The notes under the pieces are model-generated. The model was given only the letters and a program-made list of their open reading frames with translations. It ran no database searches and was not told the DNA's origin. DNA of 25,109 bases, taken from the IMG/VR virus record IMGVR_UViG_3300024518_003647, positions 1-25,109 of that record; one strand, given 5' to 3'. Both the position numbers and the translations under genes were made by a program. This DNA is from a virus. Below, in pieces: positions 5,502-11,568 of the stretch (the first letter of the stretch is position 1; the number at the start of each line of letters is the position of its first letter).

Positions 5502-5694
5502 TCGCTCGACCTTGAAAAGAGCGATCAAAGAAATGGAATCCGAGGGAACCCTCGAGCGACGACAGGTCGATCGAAACAACTCTCAATACATCCTCCTCTC
5601 CCCTCCCGGATCGACGCTGGAATTTCTGGCCAGGTCCAAAAAAATCATCACCGAGGATTTTGCCAAATGGAAAAAAAAGAGCGATACCAAATGA
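5407..5694 (+). CDS. Winged-helix-type DNA-binding protein
   Basis: The 95-aa product contains a helix-turn-helix at about residues 20-45 (NGSEIAEAVGCDRSTLKRAI) followed by KEMESEGTLERRQVDRNNSQYILL. Helix, turn, helix then a beta-wing with 'G.L.RR' is the usual winged-helix arrangement. ATG 5407 has AAAGGAG about ten bases upstream; ATG 5413 is a possible alternative. The start lies inside the ribbon-helix-helix gene and the stop overlaps the next start as ATGA. It probably regulates early transcription or assists replication initiation next to the helicase; which of these is not shown. Confidence 0.65.
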   Translation: MSMKKKIRLHIARQTWPVITNGSEIAEAVGCDRSTLKRAIKEMESEGTLERRQVDRNNSQYILLSPPGSTLEFLARSKKIITEDFAKWKKKSDTK

Positions 5695-5873
5695 CAGATA
5701 CAAAATACAACACGGCAGAAGGTCGTCGGCTTCTGGTGCTTTTCGTCGCCGCCTCGGGCGCTGCAAATATACATCGGATGGCGATCGCTGGCACGATGGC
5801 ATCCGAGTTCTCTGCCTGGCAAAAAAAATACATGGGCTCGGAGACGACGGCGCCGGAATGGGCAGACCGATGA
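5691..5873 (+). CDS. Hypothetical protein, 60 aa, between winged-helix and helicase genes
   Basis: Function unknown. It begins MTDTKYNTAEGRRLLVLFV, has a moderately hydrophobic centre and ends SAWQKKYMGSETTAPEWADR. ATG 5691 overlaps the previous stop and its own stop overlaps the helicase start, both as ATGA. The first six codons resemble the start of the helicase gene at the DNA level (ATGACAGATAC-N-AAA), as if the start region had been duplicated. Its coupling to the helicase suggests a replication accessory role, but no helicase-loader motif such as a P-loop is present. Confidence 0.6.
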   Translation: MTDTKYNTAEGRRLLVLFVAASGAANIHRMAIAGTMASEFSAWQKKYMGSETTAPEWADR

Positions 5874-7204
5874 CAGATACCAAAACCAAAACACCACATG
5901 CCCAACACTCGGAGCCGTATTTGTTGGGCTCCATGATCGCTCATCCGCACATAATACCGGAGGTCATCGCAACGATCCGGCCCGAATATCTGCACAACGA
6001 TCTCGGGCGCAAGGCCTTCGAGCTGATCTGTAAACACGCCGCGGATTTTTTGGCATCCGAGGATAGCGAATTTGAGATCTACCTCCTCCCATTTGTTGCC
6101 TCTAACGATTGGGTTCTCCTCGAATTTCTCACCTCCATCCGACAAAGCGCGCCGTCGCCTTCGAGCTGGTCTCGACATGCAACCCTAATCAGACATGCCT
6201 ACCTCCGTCGCCAGCTCGCCGAGGCAGGCGACGAGGCCCGAGAAAACGGAGATCCGCGGGCGTTGATTTCCGATCTCGTCGAGACCGAAAAATCCTTGAG
6301 CGGCGATGATAGCTCGCTGCTCGACTCGAGATCTGTACTCTCCTCGGCGATGGAGGAGATCCAAAAAGCGTACAACAACAAAGGCCCGATCGGAGTGTCC
6401 ACCGGATTCGGCACCATCGACGACGAGATCGGAGCCCTCGAGCCGGACTGTCTTTACGTCCTCGCCGGTCGGCCATCGATGGGAAAATCGGCATTGGCGC
6501 TCAACATGCTCCTGCACATCGCGTCTAAAAAACAGGCTCCGCCGTTATACATATCTTTGGAGATGTCCGGTTCGGATCTCGGCATGAGGGCGCTGGCATC
6601 CGAGTCGGGCGTCTCGATCCGATCCATGAAAAACGGTCAACTCACCGAGCGCGACATCGATCGGCTCACAAAAGCGACCGGCGTGTTGGCCTCGTTTCCG
6701 TGGCTCGTCGAGGACGTTGCCAGGTTAACCGTCTCCGAGGTCAAAGGTGCATATCATCGAGCGGCACAACGCGCCGGAGACGCGCCCTCCGTTTTGTTTG
6801 TCGATCACTTGCATCTGATGGACGCCGACGACGAAAAAGCGGAGGACATAAAGGCCCTCGGGCAAATCACTCGCGACCTCAAAAAGTTGAGCAGAGAACT
6901 GCACATCCCGATCGTCCTCCTTTGCCAGCTCAACCGCGGGCTCGAAAAAAGGAGCGACCGTCGACCGATTGCCTCGGACCTCCGAGGCTCCGGCGAGATC
7001 GAAGAAAATGCGGTCACCATCATGGCGTTGTACAGAGACGCCGTGTACAACGAGGACGCCGATCCAAGAGACGCCGAATTGCTCATTCTGAAAAACCGCA
7101 ACGGATCACTCGGCAACATTCCGCTGAGGTGGGAAGGCCCGATCACCACATTTTTTTCCACCACAAACCGTGCCAACCCCGGCGCCGCTATGGGGATGAG
7201 ATGA
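5870..7204 (+). CDS. dnaB: Replicative DNA helicase, DnaB family
   Basis: This is the hexameric ring helicase that unwinds the phage replication fork 5' to 3'. The 444-aa length matches DnaB. The N-terminal domain starts PHAQHSEPYLLGSMIAHPH, the usual 'E..LLG.m' opening. The C-terminal RecA-like domain has Walker A GRPSMGKS (200-207), ISLEMSG (H1a region, about 228-234), Walker B LFVDHLHLM (309-317, where DYLQL is common), LLCQLNR (350-356) and LRGSGEIEENA (371-381) with the conserved Arg. ATG 5870 overlaps the preceding stop as ATGA. No primase or polymerase is in the window, so the phage probably recruits host enzymes or encodes them elsewhere. Confidence 0.93.
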   Translation: MTDTKTKTPHAQHSEPYLLGSMIAHPHIIPEVIATIRPEYLHNDLGRKAFELICKHAADFLASEDSEFEIYLLPFVASNDWVLLEFLTSIRQSAPSPSSWSRHATLIRHAYLRRQLAEAGDEARENGDPRALISDLVETEKSLSGDDSSLLDSRSVLSSAMEEIQKAYNNKGPIGVSTGFGTIDDEIGALEPDCLYVLAGRPSMGKSALALNMLLHIASKKQAPPLYISLEMSGSDLGMRALASESGVSIRSMKNGQLTERDIDRLTKATGVLASFPWLVEDVARLTVSEVKGAYHRAAQRAGDAPSVLFVDHLHLMDADDEKAEDIKALGQITRDLKKLSRELHIPIVLLCQLNRGLEKRSDRRPIASDLRGSGEIEENAVTIMALYRDAVYNEDADPRDAELLILKNRNGSLGNIPLRWEGPITTFFSTTNRANPGAAMGMR

Positions 7205-7235
7205 TAGCAATTAAGAGATGGGAGATTAAAGCACA

Positions 7236-7652
7236 ATGAGCAAAGAGAGCGAAGCCATTTTGAAAGAGGGCGAAGCCATTTTGAAAGGAGAAGGCTGTGC
7301 GGTGTTTGTATTTCCCGACGGAGGAGAACTCCACGGTCCGCCGGAGATAGTCAAAGAGTGGTCGGATCAACTTGATCGATTCAAAGAATATGAAAAGAAC
7401 GGAGGGACGAACACATATTTCGAGTTCGTCGATAATGAAATGTACGAACGTTTTCTCGATCGAGTGAGAGGAAAGCATTTGACGAAGCTTCCTGATCACA
7501 TCCGATGTGAGGGATGTCAAAACCAATCCGATGAAGGGGGATTCGTGTGTCGATTTGAGCACGAGTTCTTTGACGACGATCTGAATAGCATCGTCGGATT
7601 CTTTGTTCGAAACCACGAACTTAGATGTCCTGGGATGAGGCCCTATAAATGA
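7236..7652 (+). CDS. Hypothetical protein, 138 aa, with C-terminal cysteines
   Basis: Not recognised. The N-terminus carries a duplicated EAILKEG/EAILKGEG heptad encoded by a 21-bp tandem repeat (7249-7290). The middle is charged and mixed alpha/beta. The C-terminal third has CEGC near 92-95, then a single Cys in FVCRFEHEF and another in ELRCPG, which might form a zinc site. GGGAG lies upstream of ATG 7236. Its stop overlaps the exonuclease start as ATGA. Codon use is more A/T-rich than that of the helicase, so it may have been acquired separately. Confidence 0.55.
   Translation: MSKESEAILKEGEAILKGEGCAVFVFPDGGELHGPPEIVKEWSDQLDRFKEYEKNGGTNTYFEFVDNEMYERFLDRVRGKHLTKLPDHIRCEGCQNQSDEGGFVCRFEHEFFDDDLNSIVGFFVRNHELRCPGMRPYK
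7249..7290 (+). repeat. 21-bp tandem duplication inside the 138-aa gene
   Basis: Two adjacent copies of GCGAAGCCATTTTGAAAG with three further bases per unit; in frame, it duplicates one heptad and so does not disturb translation. Confidence 0.8.
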
Positions 7653-8428
7653 AGATCGCGATCTACGACTGCGAGATCAAACAAAGCCCCGTCAACCGGG
7701 CTCGAACGGGCTCGGGATCATGGACGGATTATGCCAGAATGGGAATATCGGTTGCCGTCGTCCAGGATAATTGGACGATCGCCGGACAATGGAGACCACG
7801 TTTTTATGTCGAGGCGGAGGTGTGTCAACTCGTCGCACATCTCCGCCAGGCGGAGATCGTTGTTACCTATAACGGAAAGGCATTTGACGATCCGCTCGTC
7901 TCGCATTTCTTCGGCGGCCCGGTGAGCTGGTCATCCCATGTGGATCTCTGCGAACTGATCCACTTGGCAACGGGCAAACGTAGATCGCTCCAAGACGTGG
8001 CTGCGGCAACGCTGGCGGCGTCCAAATCAGAGCAAGCTAGCTTCGCACCCAAACTATTTCAAGACGGCGACTACGGGCGTCTATACACATATTGCAACGA
8101 TGATGTTCGGTTGACGCGGGATCTGTATTTGTTCGCCGGTCAAATCGGCGGCGTGTTCGTGCCGGGATCTCCGGATCGTCGTTTCGTGCCGGTCTCGATC
8201 CCCGGCGGATTTGCAATCGAGACCACAACAAAAGAACAACGAGCCTCGGCACCACGGCACAAAATGAAGCTGGCCTGGCGGAAAGATCCTGCGACCGATT
8301 CGCAGATATATAGGATTCGGCGTATGCTGAGAATGGAGGATTGGCAACCTCCGGATGGATTCGAAAAGGGCCCGGCTTGCGATATGATTGATCAACTCAC
8401 CGAGGAAAAACAAAATGAAAATAGTTGA
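7649..8428 (+). CDS. DEDD-family 3'-5' exonuclease (RNase H-like fold)
   Basis: Likely trims or proofreads DNA during phage replication or recombination. The 259-aa protein has the three exonuclease motifs of the DnaQ-like superfamily: ExoI in IYDCEI (Asp7, Glu9), ExoII in VTYNGKAFDDPLV (Asn75, Phe79, Asp80) and ExoIII in YTYCNDDVRLTRDLY (about 146-160, Asp152). A conserved-looking HVDL at 97-100 follows ExoII. 'N.K.FD' and 'YC..DV..T' resemble the YprB-like/RNase_H_2 branch. The C-terminal 80 residues contain a basic helical region not assigned. ATG 7649 overlaps the previous stop. It could act with the RecT-like protein at 3285; this is inference. Confidence 0.75.
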   Translation: MKIAIYDCEIKQSPVNRARTGSGSWTDYARMGISVAVVQDNWTIAGQWRPRFYVEAEVCQLVAHLRQAEIVVTYNGKAFDDPLVSHFFGGPVSWSSHVDLCELIHLATGKRRSLQDVAAATLAASKSEQASFAPKLFQDGDYGRLYTYCNDDVRLTRDLYLFAGQIGGVFVPGSPDRRFVPVSIPGGFAIETTTKEQRASAPRHKMKLAWRKDPATDSQIYRIRRMLRMEDWQPPDGFEKGPACDMIDQLTEEKQNENS

Positions 8429-8708
8429 CCGTGTTTTTTTGGATCCCGGCGATCTGGGTTGGATTTGGCGGCGAGCCCAACAAGAGGAGATCTCAATCTC
8501 TGAGGTCGTCGAAGATGCCGTACTATCGGCGATGGAGATCCCAAAAAAAGGGAGGCTCCCGGCATCGACGGGGATCCCAACCGCGCTGTTTTTTCGCGCC
8601 AGTTTTCTCTACCAGCTCGCGAGCCATCTTAAAGAAAGCGCTCGCAACGACCTAGTAAAATACGGTTATATTCGTTGGGCCATCCGTCGGGCTCGGACGA
8701 TCTCGTGA
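8415..8708 (+). CDS. Hypothetical protein, 97 aa, with possible ribbon-helix-helix-like N-terminus
   Basis: Function unknown. After MKIVDRVFLDPGDLGWIWRR comes EEISISEVVEDAVLSAMEI, a strand-helix-helix order that faintly resembles ribbon-helix-helix proteins; the C-terminus is basic and ends IRRARTIS. ATG 8415 with GAGGAAA upstream lies 14 bases inside the end of the exonuclease gene. The stop overlaps a GTG start of the next gene. Confidence 0.55.
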   Translation: MKIVDRVFLDPGDLGWIWRRAQQEEISISEVVEDAVLSAMEIPKKGRLPASTGIPTALFFRASFLYQLASHLKESARNDLVKYGYIRWAIRRARTIS

Positions 8709-8893
8709 AAAAGTTTAGGCTCTGCCTCCGGTGTGATCGGGAATTTCTCTCGGATGGAATCCACAATCGCCTATGTGAGAAATGCCGGATTGCATCGTCG
8801 CACGTCCGCCGCGCCATCATCGGAAAAGGCCGAACGAGCGAGCGGATCAATCCCTCCGGAGGTATCGAAAAAACAGATGCAGAGGAAACATAA
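8705..8893 (+). CDS. Small zinc-ribbon-like protein, 62 aa
   Basis: The protein starts at GTG 8705, which overlaps the previous stop as GTGA. It has CLRC at residues 7-10 and CEKC at 24-27 in the segment CLRCDREFLSDGIHNRLCEKC (split here by position), a four-Cys zinc-ribbon pattern widespread in small phage proteins. The rest is basic and polar. Likely a nucleic-acid-binding accessory protein; the specific role is unknown. Its stop is part of the first copy of the CATAA...TTATCGGAC motif. Confidence 0.65.
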   Translation: MKKFRLCLRCDREFLSDGIHNRLCEKCRIASSHVRRAIIGKGRTSERINPSGGIEKTDAEET

Positions 8894-8912
8894 GACAAGA
8901 TTATCGGACGCA
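8889..8912 (+). repeat. Start-associated motif, copy 1
   Basis: CATAA, seven bases, then TTATCGGACGCA. CATAA contains the stop of the zinc-ribbon gene; AGGAGG follows directly, ahead of ATG 8923. Confidence 0.85.
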
Positions 8913-8922
8913 AGGAGGATAC

Positions 8923-9297
8923 ATGCTTGACAAAGAAGAGCTTTTCAAAAAAATACAAAGCGCAAGAAATATGCTGATAGAGAATGATGGGTTTTTTTCT
9001 TTAGCTGACGAAAGCTTGTTCGTTGAAAGGCTTGTAGGGGGAATGCTCTTTCATCATGGAAACATGATGCACAGAGATCTACTTGAGGCGTTTTGCTTCG
9101 ACCTCGACAGCAACAGTCGTCGAAAGTATGGAAGGCTTATATCGCGCGCTCTTCGATGGCTCCGGGATCGAGAGGTCATTACCGTCATCAGTGGGACGCC
9201 TCGTAAATATGTTTACGCATATTGTCCTGAGAGAAGAAAATGGACCGAGGAGCAAAACGAAAAAACGCGCCTCAGGATCGAAGCAAGAAACAAGTAA
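8923..9297 (+). CDS. Hypothetical protein, 124 aa, possibly winged-helix
   Basis: First gene of the motif-flanked cassette. ATG 8923 has AGGAGG seven bases upstream. Residues 1-25 are helical (MLDKEELFKKIQSARNML). Around 55-115 a segment with DLLEAFCFDLDSNSRRKYG, then ISRALRWLRDREVITVI, and a beta-like SGTPRKYVYAYC looks like a winged helix with a recognition helix and wing. The C-terminus is highly charged. No family is recognised. The cassette genes are more A/T-rich and contain fewer GATC sites than the flanking helicase and methyltransferase. Confidence 0.6.
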   Translation: MLDKEELFKKIQSARNMLIENDGFFSLADESLFVERLVGGMLFHHGNMMHRDLLEAFCFDLDSNSRRKYGRLISRALRWLRDREVITVISGTPRKYVYAYCPERRKWTEEQNEKTRLRIEARNK

Positions 9298-9298
9298 A

Positions 9299-9321
9299 CA
9301 TAATTTCCATTATCGGACGCA
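9299..9321 (+). repeat. Start-associated motif, copy 2
   Basis: CATAA, six bases, then TTATCGGACGCA, immediately upstream of ATG 9326. No separate AGGAGG is present; GGA in the motif is the nearest Shine-Dalgarno-like sequence. Confidence 0.85.
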
Positions 9322-9325
9322 AATC

Positions 9326-9553
9326 ATGAGAAAAAGCAACTTCATACCAAAAAGAAAAATTCCCGGGTACTTCTACGAGGACGAAAAAGGCCTATGGTTT
9401 TGGTGTATTGAAGGAGGCATTCGGCTCAAGATCAGGACGCCAGAAAAAAACGAACGGAAACGAGGTATCTATGATCTCGTATCGGAGCAACTTGAGATCG
9501 TCGGAAATCGGACGAACCTTTCAATTCATCGATTGAAAACATTCTGGATTTAA
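9326..9553 (+). CDS. Hypothetical protein, 75 aa
   Basis: Function unknown. The protein is strongly basic at the start (MRKSNFIPKRKIPGYFYEDE), has an aromatic strand LWFWCIEGGIRLKI and ends in a helix with IHRLKTFWI. ATG 9326 is five bases after motif copy 2, which is why the shorter start is chosen over in-frame upstream codons that lie inside the previous gene. Confidence 0.55.
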   Translation: MRKSNFIPKRKIPGYFYEDEKGLWFWCIEGGIRLKIRTPEKNERKRGIYDLVSEQLEIVGNRTNLSIHRLKTFWI

Positions 9554-9576
9554 CATAAGACAGATTATCGGACGCA
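9554..9576 (+). repeat. Start-associated motif, copy 3
   Basis: CATAA, six bases, TTATCGGACGCA then AGGAGG. Nearly identical to copy 1 over more than 30 bases, including the GACA(A)GA spacer. Confidence 0.85.
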
Positions 9577-9588
9577 AGGAGGAAAAAC

Positions 9589-9822
9589 ATGCCACTCAAA
9601 AATGATAAAAGGCCTTTTAGCGAAGACACTGTAAGAGCCCTCGCAGATTTGGGGATTCTCGCAGATGAAGCACTCAACCATGCAAGCTACGTCGGAGATG
9701 TAGAGCTCTCCAACGAGCTAGAAGCAAGAGCCCAACACCTGGAAAAGGTGCTACGCCGGCTAGATGGGCTCGCAAGAGGTCACCTGAACACGATTGATTT
9801 TCTCACAGGAAAGTTGCCATAA
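9589..9822 (+). CDS. Hypothetical helical protein, 77 aa
   Basis: Function unknown. Following MPLKNDKRPFSEDTVRALA, the protein is almost entirely predicted helix with a heptad-like LSNELEARAQHLEKVLRRL segment (about 42-60), suggesting a coiled-coil or dimer. ATG 9589 has AGGAGG eight bases upstream. The stop codon forms part of motif copy 4. Confidence 0.6.
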   Translation: MPLKNDKRPFSEDTVRALADLGILADEALNHASYVGDVELSNELEARAQHLEKVLRRLDGLARGHLNTIDFLTGKLP

Positions 9823-9840
9823 TCGTAATTATCGGACTCA
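9818..9840 (+). repeat. Start-associated motif, copy 4
   Basis: CATAA (with the stop of the preceding gene), six bases, TTATCGGACTCA, followed by TTAGGAG and ATG 9854. Confidence 0.85.
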
Positions 9841-9853
9841 CTTAGGAGAACAG

Positions 9854-10060
9854 ATGCCAAAACCTCTTTCATGCAAAGACTTTACAACAGAAGAATACAA
9901 TGCTCTTTTTTCTGCGATCACAACTGCTGCACATAACCGGGGAAGCGAGGGACCGTATTGTGAATATGAGTTGCTGGAAGACACGCCAAGAACAACACTC
10001 GTTGTCGTTTTGATCGAAGCGTTGCACGAGCATGGATACAAGATCAAGAAGATTACATAA
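9854..10060 (+). CDS. Hypothetical protein, 68 aa
   Basis: Function unknown. It begins MPKPLSCKDFTTEEYNALFS; the middle is acidic (EGPYCEYELLED) and the end is a hydrophobic then basic helix, TLVVVLIEALHEHGYKIKKI. ATG 9854 follows TTAGGAGAACAG. The small size, acidic patch and position in a variable cassette would fit a host-takeover or anti-defence protein, but nothing in the sequence demonstrates this. Confidence 0.6.
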   Translation: MPKPLSCKDFTTEEYNALFSAITTAAHNRGSEGPYCEYELLEDTPRTTLVVVLIEALHEHGYKIKKIT

Positions 10061-10078
10061 CCATAGTTATCGGACACA
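10056..10078 (+). repeat. Start-associated motif, copy 5
   Basis: CATAA (containing the previous stop), six bases, TTATCGGACACA, then AA and ATG 10081 of the methyltransferase. Like copy 2 it lacks a separate AGGAGG. Confidence 0.85.
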
Positions 10079-10080
10079 AA

Positions 10081-11439
10081 ATGAAACTATTACAAGGCGA
10101 TAGCCTCGACGTACTCGCAACATTAGACGATGAATCGATCGACGCTCTTGTGTGTGATCCACCTAGTGGCATCGCCTTCATGGGTAAAGAATGGGACAAA
10201 GACAAAGGCGGTCGTGATGGTTGGATCGATTGGCTCGAGGAGATCATGGTGCAAGCCTTGCGCGTCCTCAAGCCCGGAGCCCATGCCTTGATCTGGGCTT
10301 TGCCTCGGACCTCCCATTGGACGGCAACCGCCCTGGAAAATTCGGGCTTCGAAATCCGGGATAGGCTCGCTCATGTGTTCGGATCCGGGTTTCCAAAAAA
10401 TCACGATGTCTCGAAGGCCATCGACAAGGCGGCCGGAGCAGAGCGAGAGGTTGTTGGAATTTCGCCAAGACACGGAGGCGGTGCAAAGGTCTTTGAAACG
10501 CAAGGCGGCAAAGGGTTTAGAACAAACGAACAGCCCGACATCACCGCCCCCGCAACACCCGACGCAAAACGCTGGCAAGGTTGGGGCACAGCCCTGAAAC
10601 CCGCGGTCGAGGACTGGTGGCTTTGCCGCAAGCCGTTGCAAGGCACGATCGCCGCTAACGTTTTGAGCCATGGCACGGGCGCCTTGAACATCGATGAATC
10701 TCGGATCAAGCATGACGAAGATTGCAAAATGCTGGCACCGCAAAAAGATCCAGGCTCGGAAAAGTTACAGCAAGGCGGACGCCGCAAGGACGTCTTAGAA
10801 CTCAAGCCGAACGGCCGATGGCCGGCACACCTCATCTTGAGCCACGCGCCCGGCTGTGGTGATGTGTGTGTCGAGGGTTGCCCGATCCTGTTGATGGGCG
10901 AGCAGAGTGGGGAGGGGGGGAGTGTTGGTGGTGAAAGAGGATCAGGGGCTTTTGGGGCTAAGGGGGAAGGGTGGAAAAAAAGAGAAGATCACAACGACGA
11001 AGGCACCGCCGCCCGATACTTTCTAAACCTCGAACACGATCCTTTTTTATATTGCCCGAAGCCCGGCAACGAGGAGCGCAACGCTGGTCTTGCTGGCGAG
11101 ATCGGCACCATCGACGACGGGCGCAACACGCCGATCGACAACCCATATCAACGCGGTGAGACGGAGCGGCGCAACGTCCATCCGACCGTAAAGCCCGTGG
11201 ATCTAATGCGCTGGCTTTGCAAATTGATCACGCCGCCAGGTGGCACGGTCCTCGATCCATTTATGGGATCTGGTACCACCGGGATCGCCGCACGTCTCGA
11301 GGGTTTTGATTTTTTGGGCATCGAGCGAGAGGCCGAATACATCGAGATCGCCCGGGCTCGAATCGAGTATGCAGTAAAATACGACCTCCGCCGAGGAGGA
11401 AAAACAAAGATCGATCCGCGTCAAATGAGTATGTTTTAA
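10081..11439 (+). CDS. DNA methyltransferase, beta-class (N6-adenine or N4-cytosine type)
   Basis: Transfers a methyl group from S-adenosylmethionine to an exocyclic amine in DNA. In this 452-aa protein the catalytic motif (IV) comes first, CDPPSGIAF with DPPS at 26-29. The SAM-binding motif I is near the C-terminus, DPFMGSGTTG at 392-401, preceded by HPTVKPVDLMRWL (motif X). This IV-to-I order defines the beta class. The intervening 300 residues, with FGSGFPKNHDVSKAIDKA and a long variable region, would contain the target recognition domain. The fourth position of motif IV is Ser where Tyr, Phe or Trp is normal. It may protect phage DNA from host restriction; target unknown. It is the last gene of the rightward operon. 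Confidence 0.88.
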   Translation: MKLLQGDSLDVLATLDDESIDALVCDPPSGIAFMGKEWDKDKGGRDGWIDWLEEIMVQALRVLKPGAHALIWALPRTSHWTATALENSGFEIRDRLAHVFGSGFPKNHDVSKAIDKAAGAEREVVGISPRHGGGAKVFETQGGKGFRTNEQPDITAPATPDAKRWQGWGTALKPAVEDWWLCRKPLQGTIAANVLSHGTGALNIDESRIKHDEDCKMLAPQKDPGSEKLQQGGRRKDVLELKPNGRWPAHLILSHAPGCGDVCVEGCPILLMGEQSGEGGSVGGERGSGAFGAKGEGWKKREDHNDEGTAARYFLNLEHDPFLYCPKPGNEERNAGLAGEIGTIDDGRNTPIDNPYQRGETERRNVHPTVKPVDLMRWLCKLITPPGGTVLDPFMGSGTTGIAARLEGFDFLGIEREAEYIEIARARIEYAVKYDLRRGGKTKIDPRQMSMF

Positions 11440-11441
11440 GC

Positions 11442-11457
11442 GTGCCAATGTTGGCAC
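11442..11457. repeat. Perfect palindrome after the methyltransferase stop
   Basis: GTGCCAATGTTGGCAC is a 7-bp stem with a two-base loop (or six with four), starting two bases after the stop. AAAAAA follows on the plus strand, so it is not a plus-strand terminator. It could be an operator or an mRNA 3'-end stabiliser. Confidence 0.6.
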
Positions 11458-11534
11458 AAAAAACCTCACAGGAGATCTACGCAGGGAATGCGGGTTGTGT
11501 GGTAAGCAGCGAAAAATCCATATGTTGCATGATG

Positions 11535-11562
11535 GCCGGAGGTGGAAACGCCTCCGGCTTTT
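11535..11562 (+). terminator. Intrinsic terminator of the rightward operon
   Basis: GCCGGAGG (11535-11542) pairs perfectly with CCTCCGGC (11551-11558), an 8-bp stem with an 8-base loop, followed by TTTT. It lies between the convergent methyltransferase and endolysin genes and would stop rightward transcription before it enters the late genes. The minus-strand side lacks a T-run. Confidence 0.75.
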
Positions 11563-11568
11563 GTGTGT

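Noticed and set aside
8889-8912. CATAA of the start-associated motif as a -10 promoter element
   Set aside because: Only copy 4 has a reasonable -35 (TTGATT, 18 bp away). The other copies lack one, so a sigma70 promoter at every copy is not supported.
9083-9553. 156-codon frame extending the 75-aa gene upstream
   Set aside because: The extra codons lie inside the preceding gene in another frame; the motif and spacing place the start at 9326.
8889-10078. CRISPR-like or tandem repeat array
   Set aside because: The five motif copies are separated by complete, unequal genes rather than uniform spacers, so this is not a CRISPR array.
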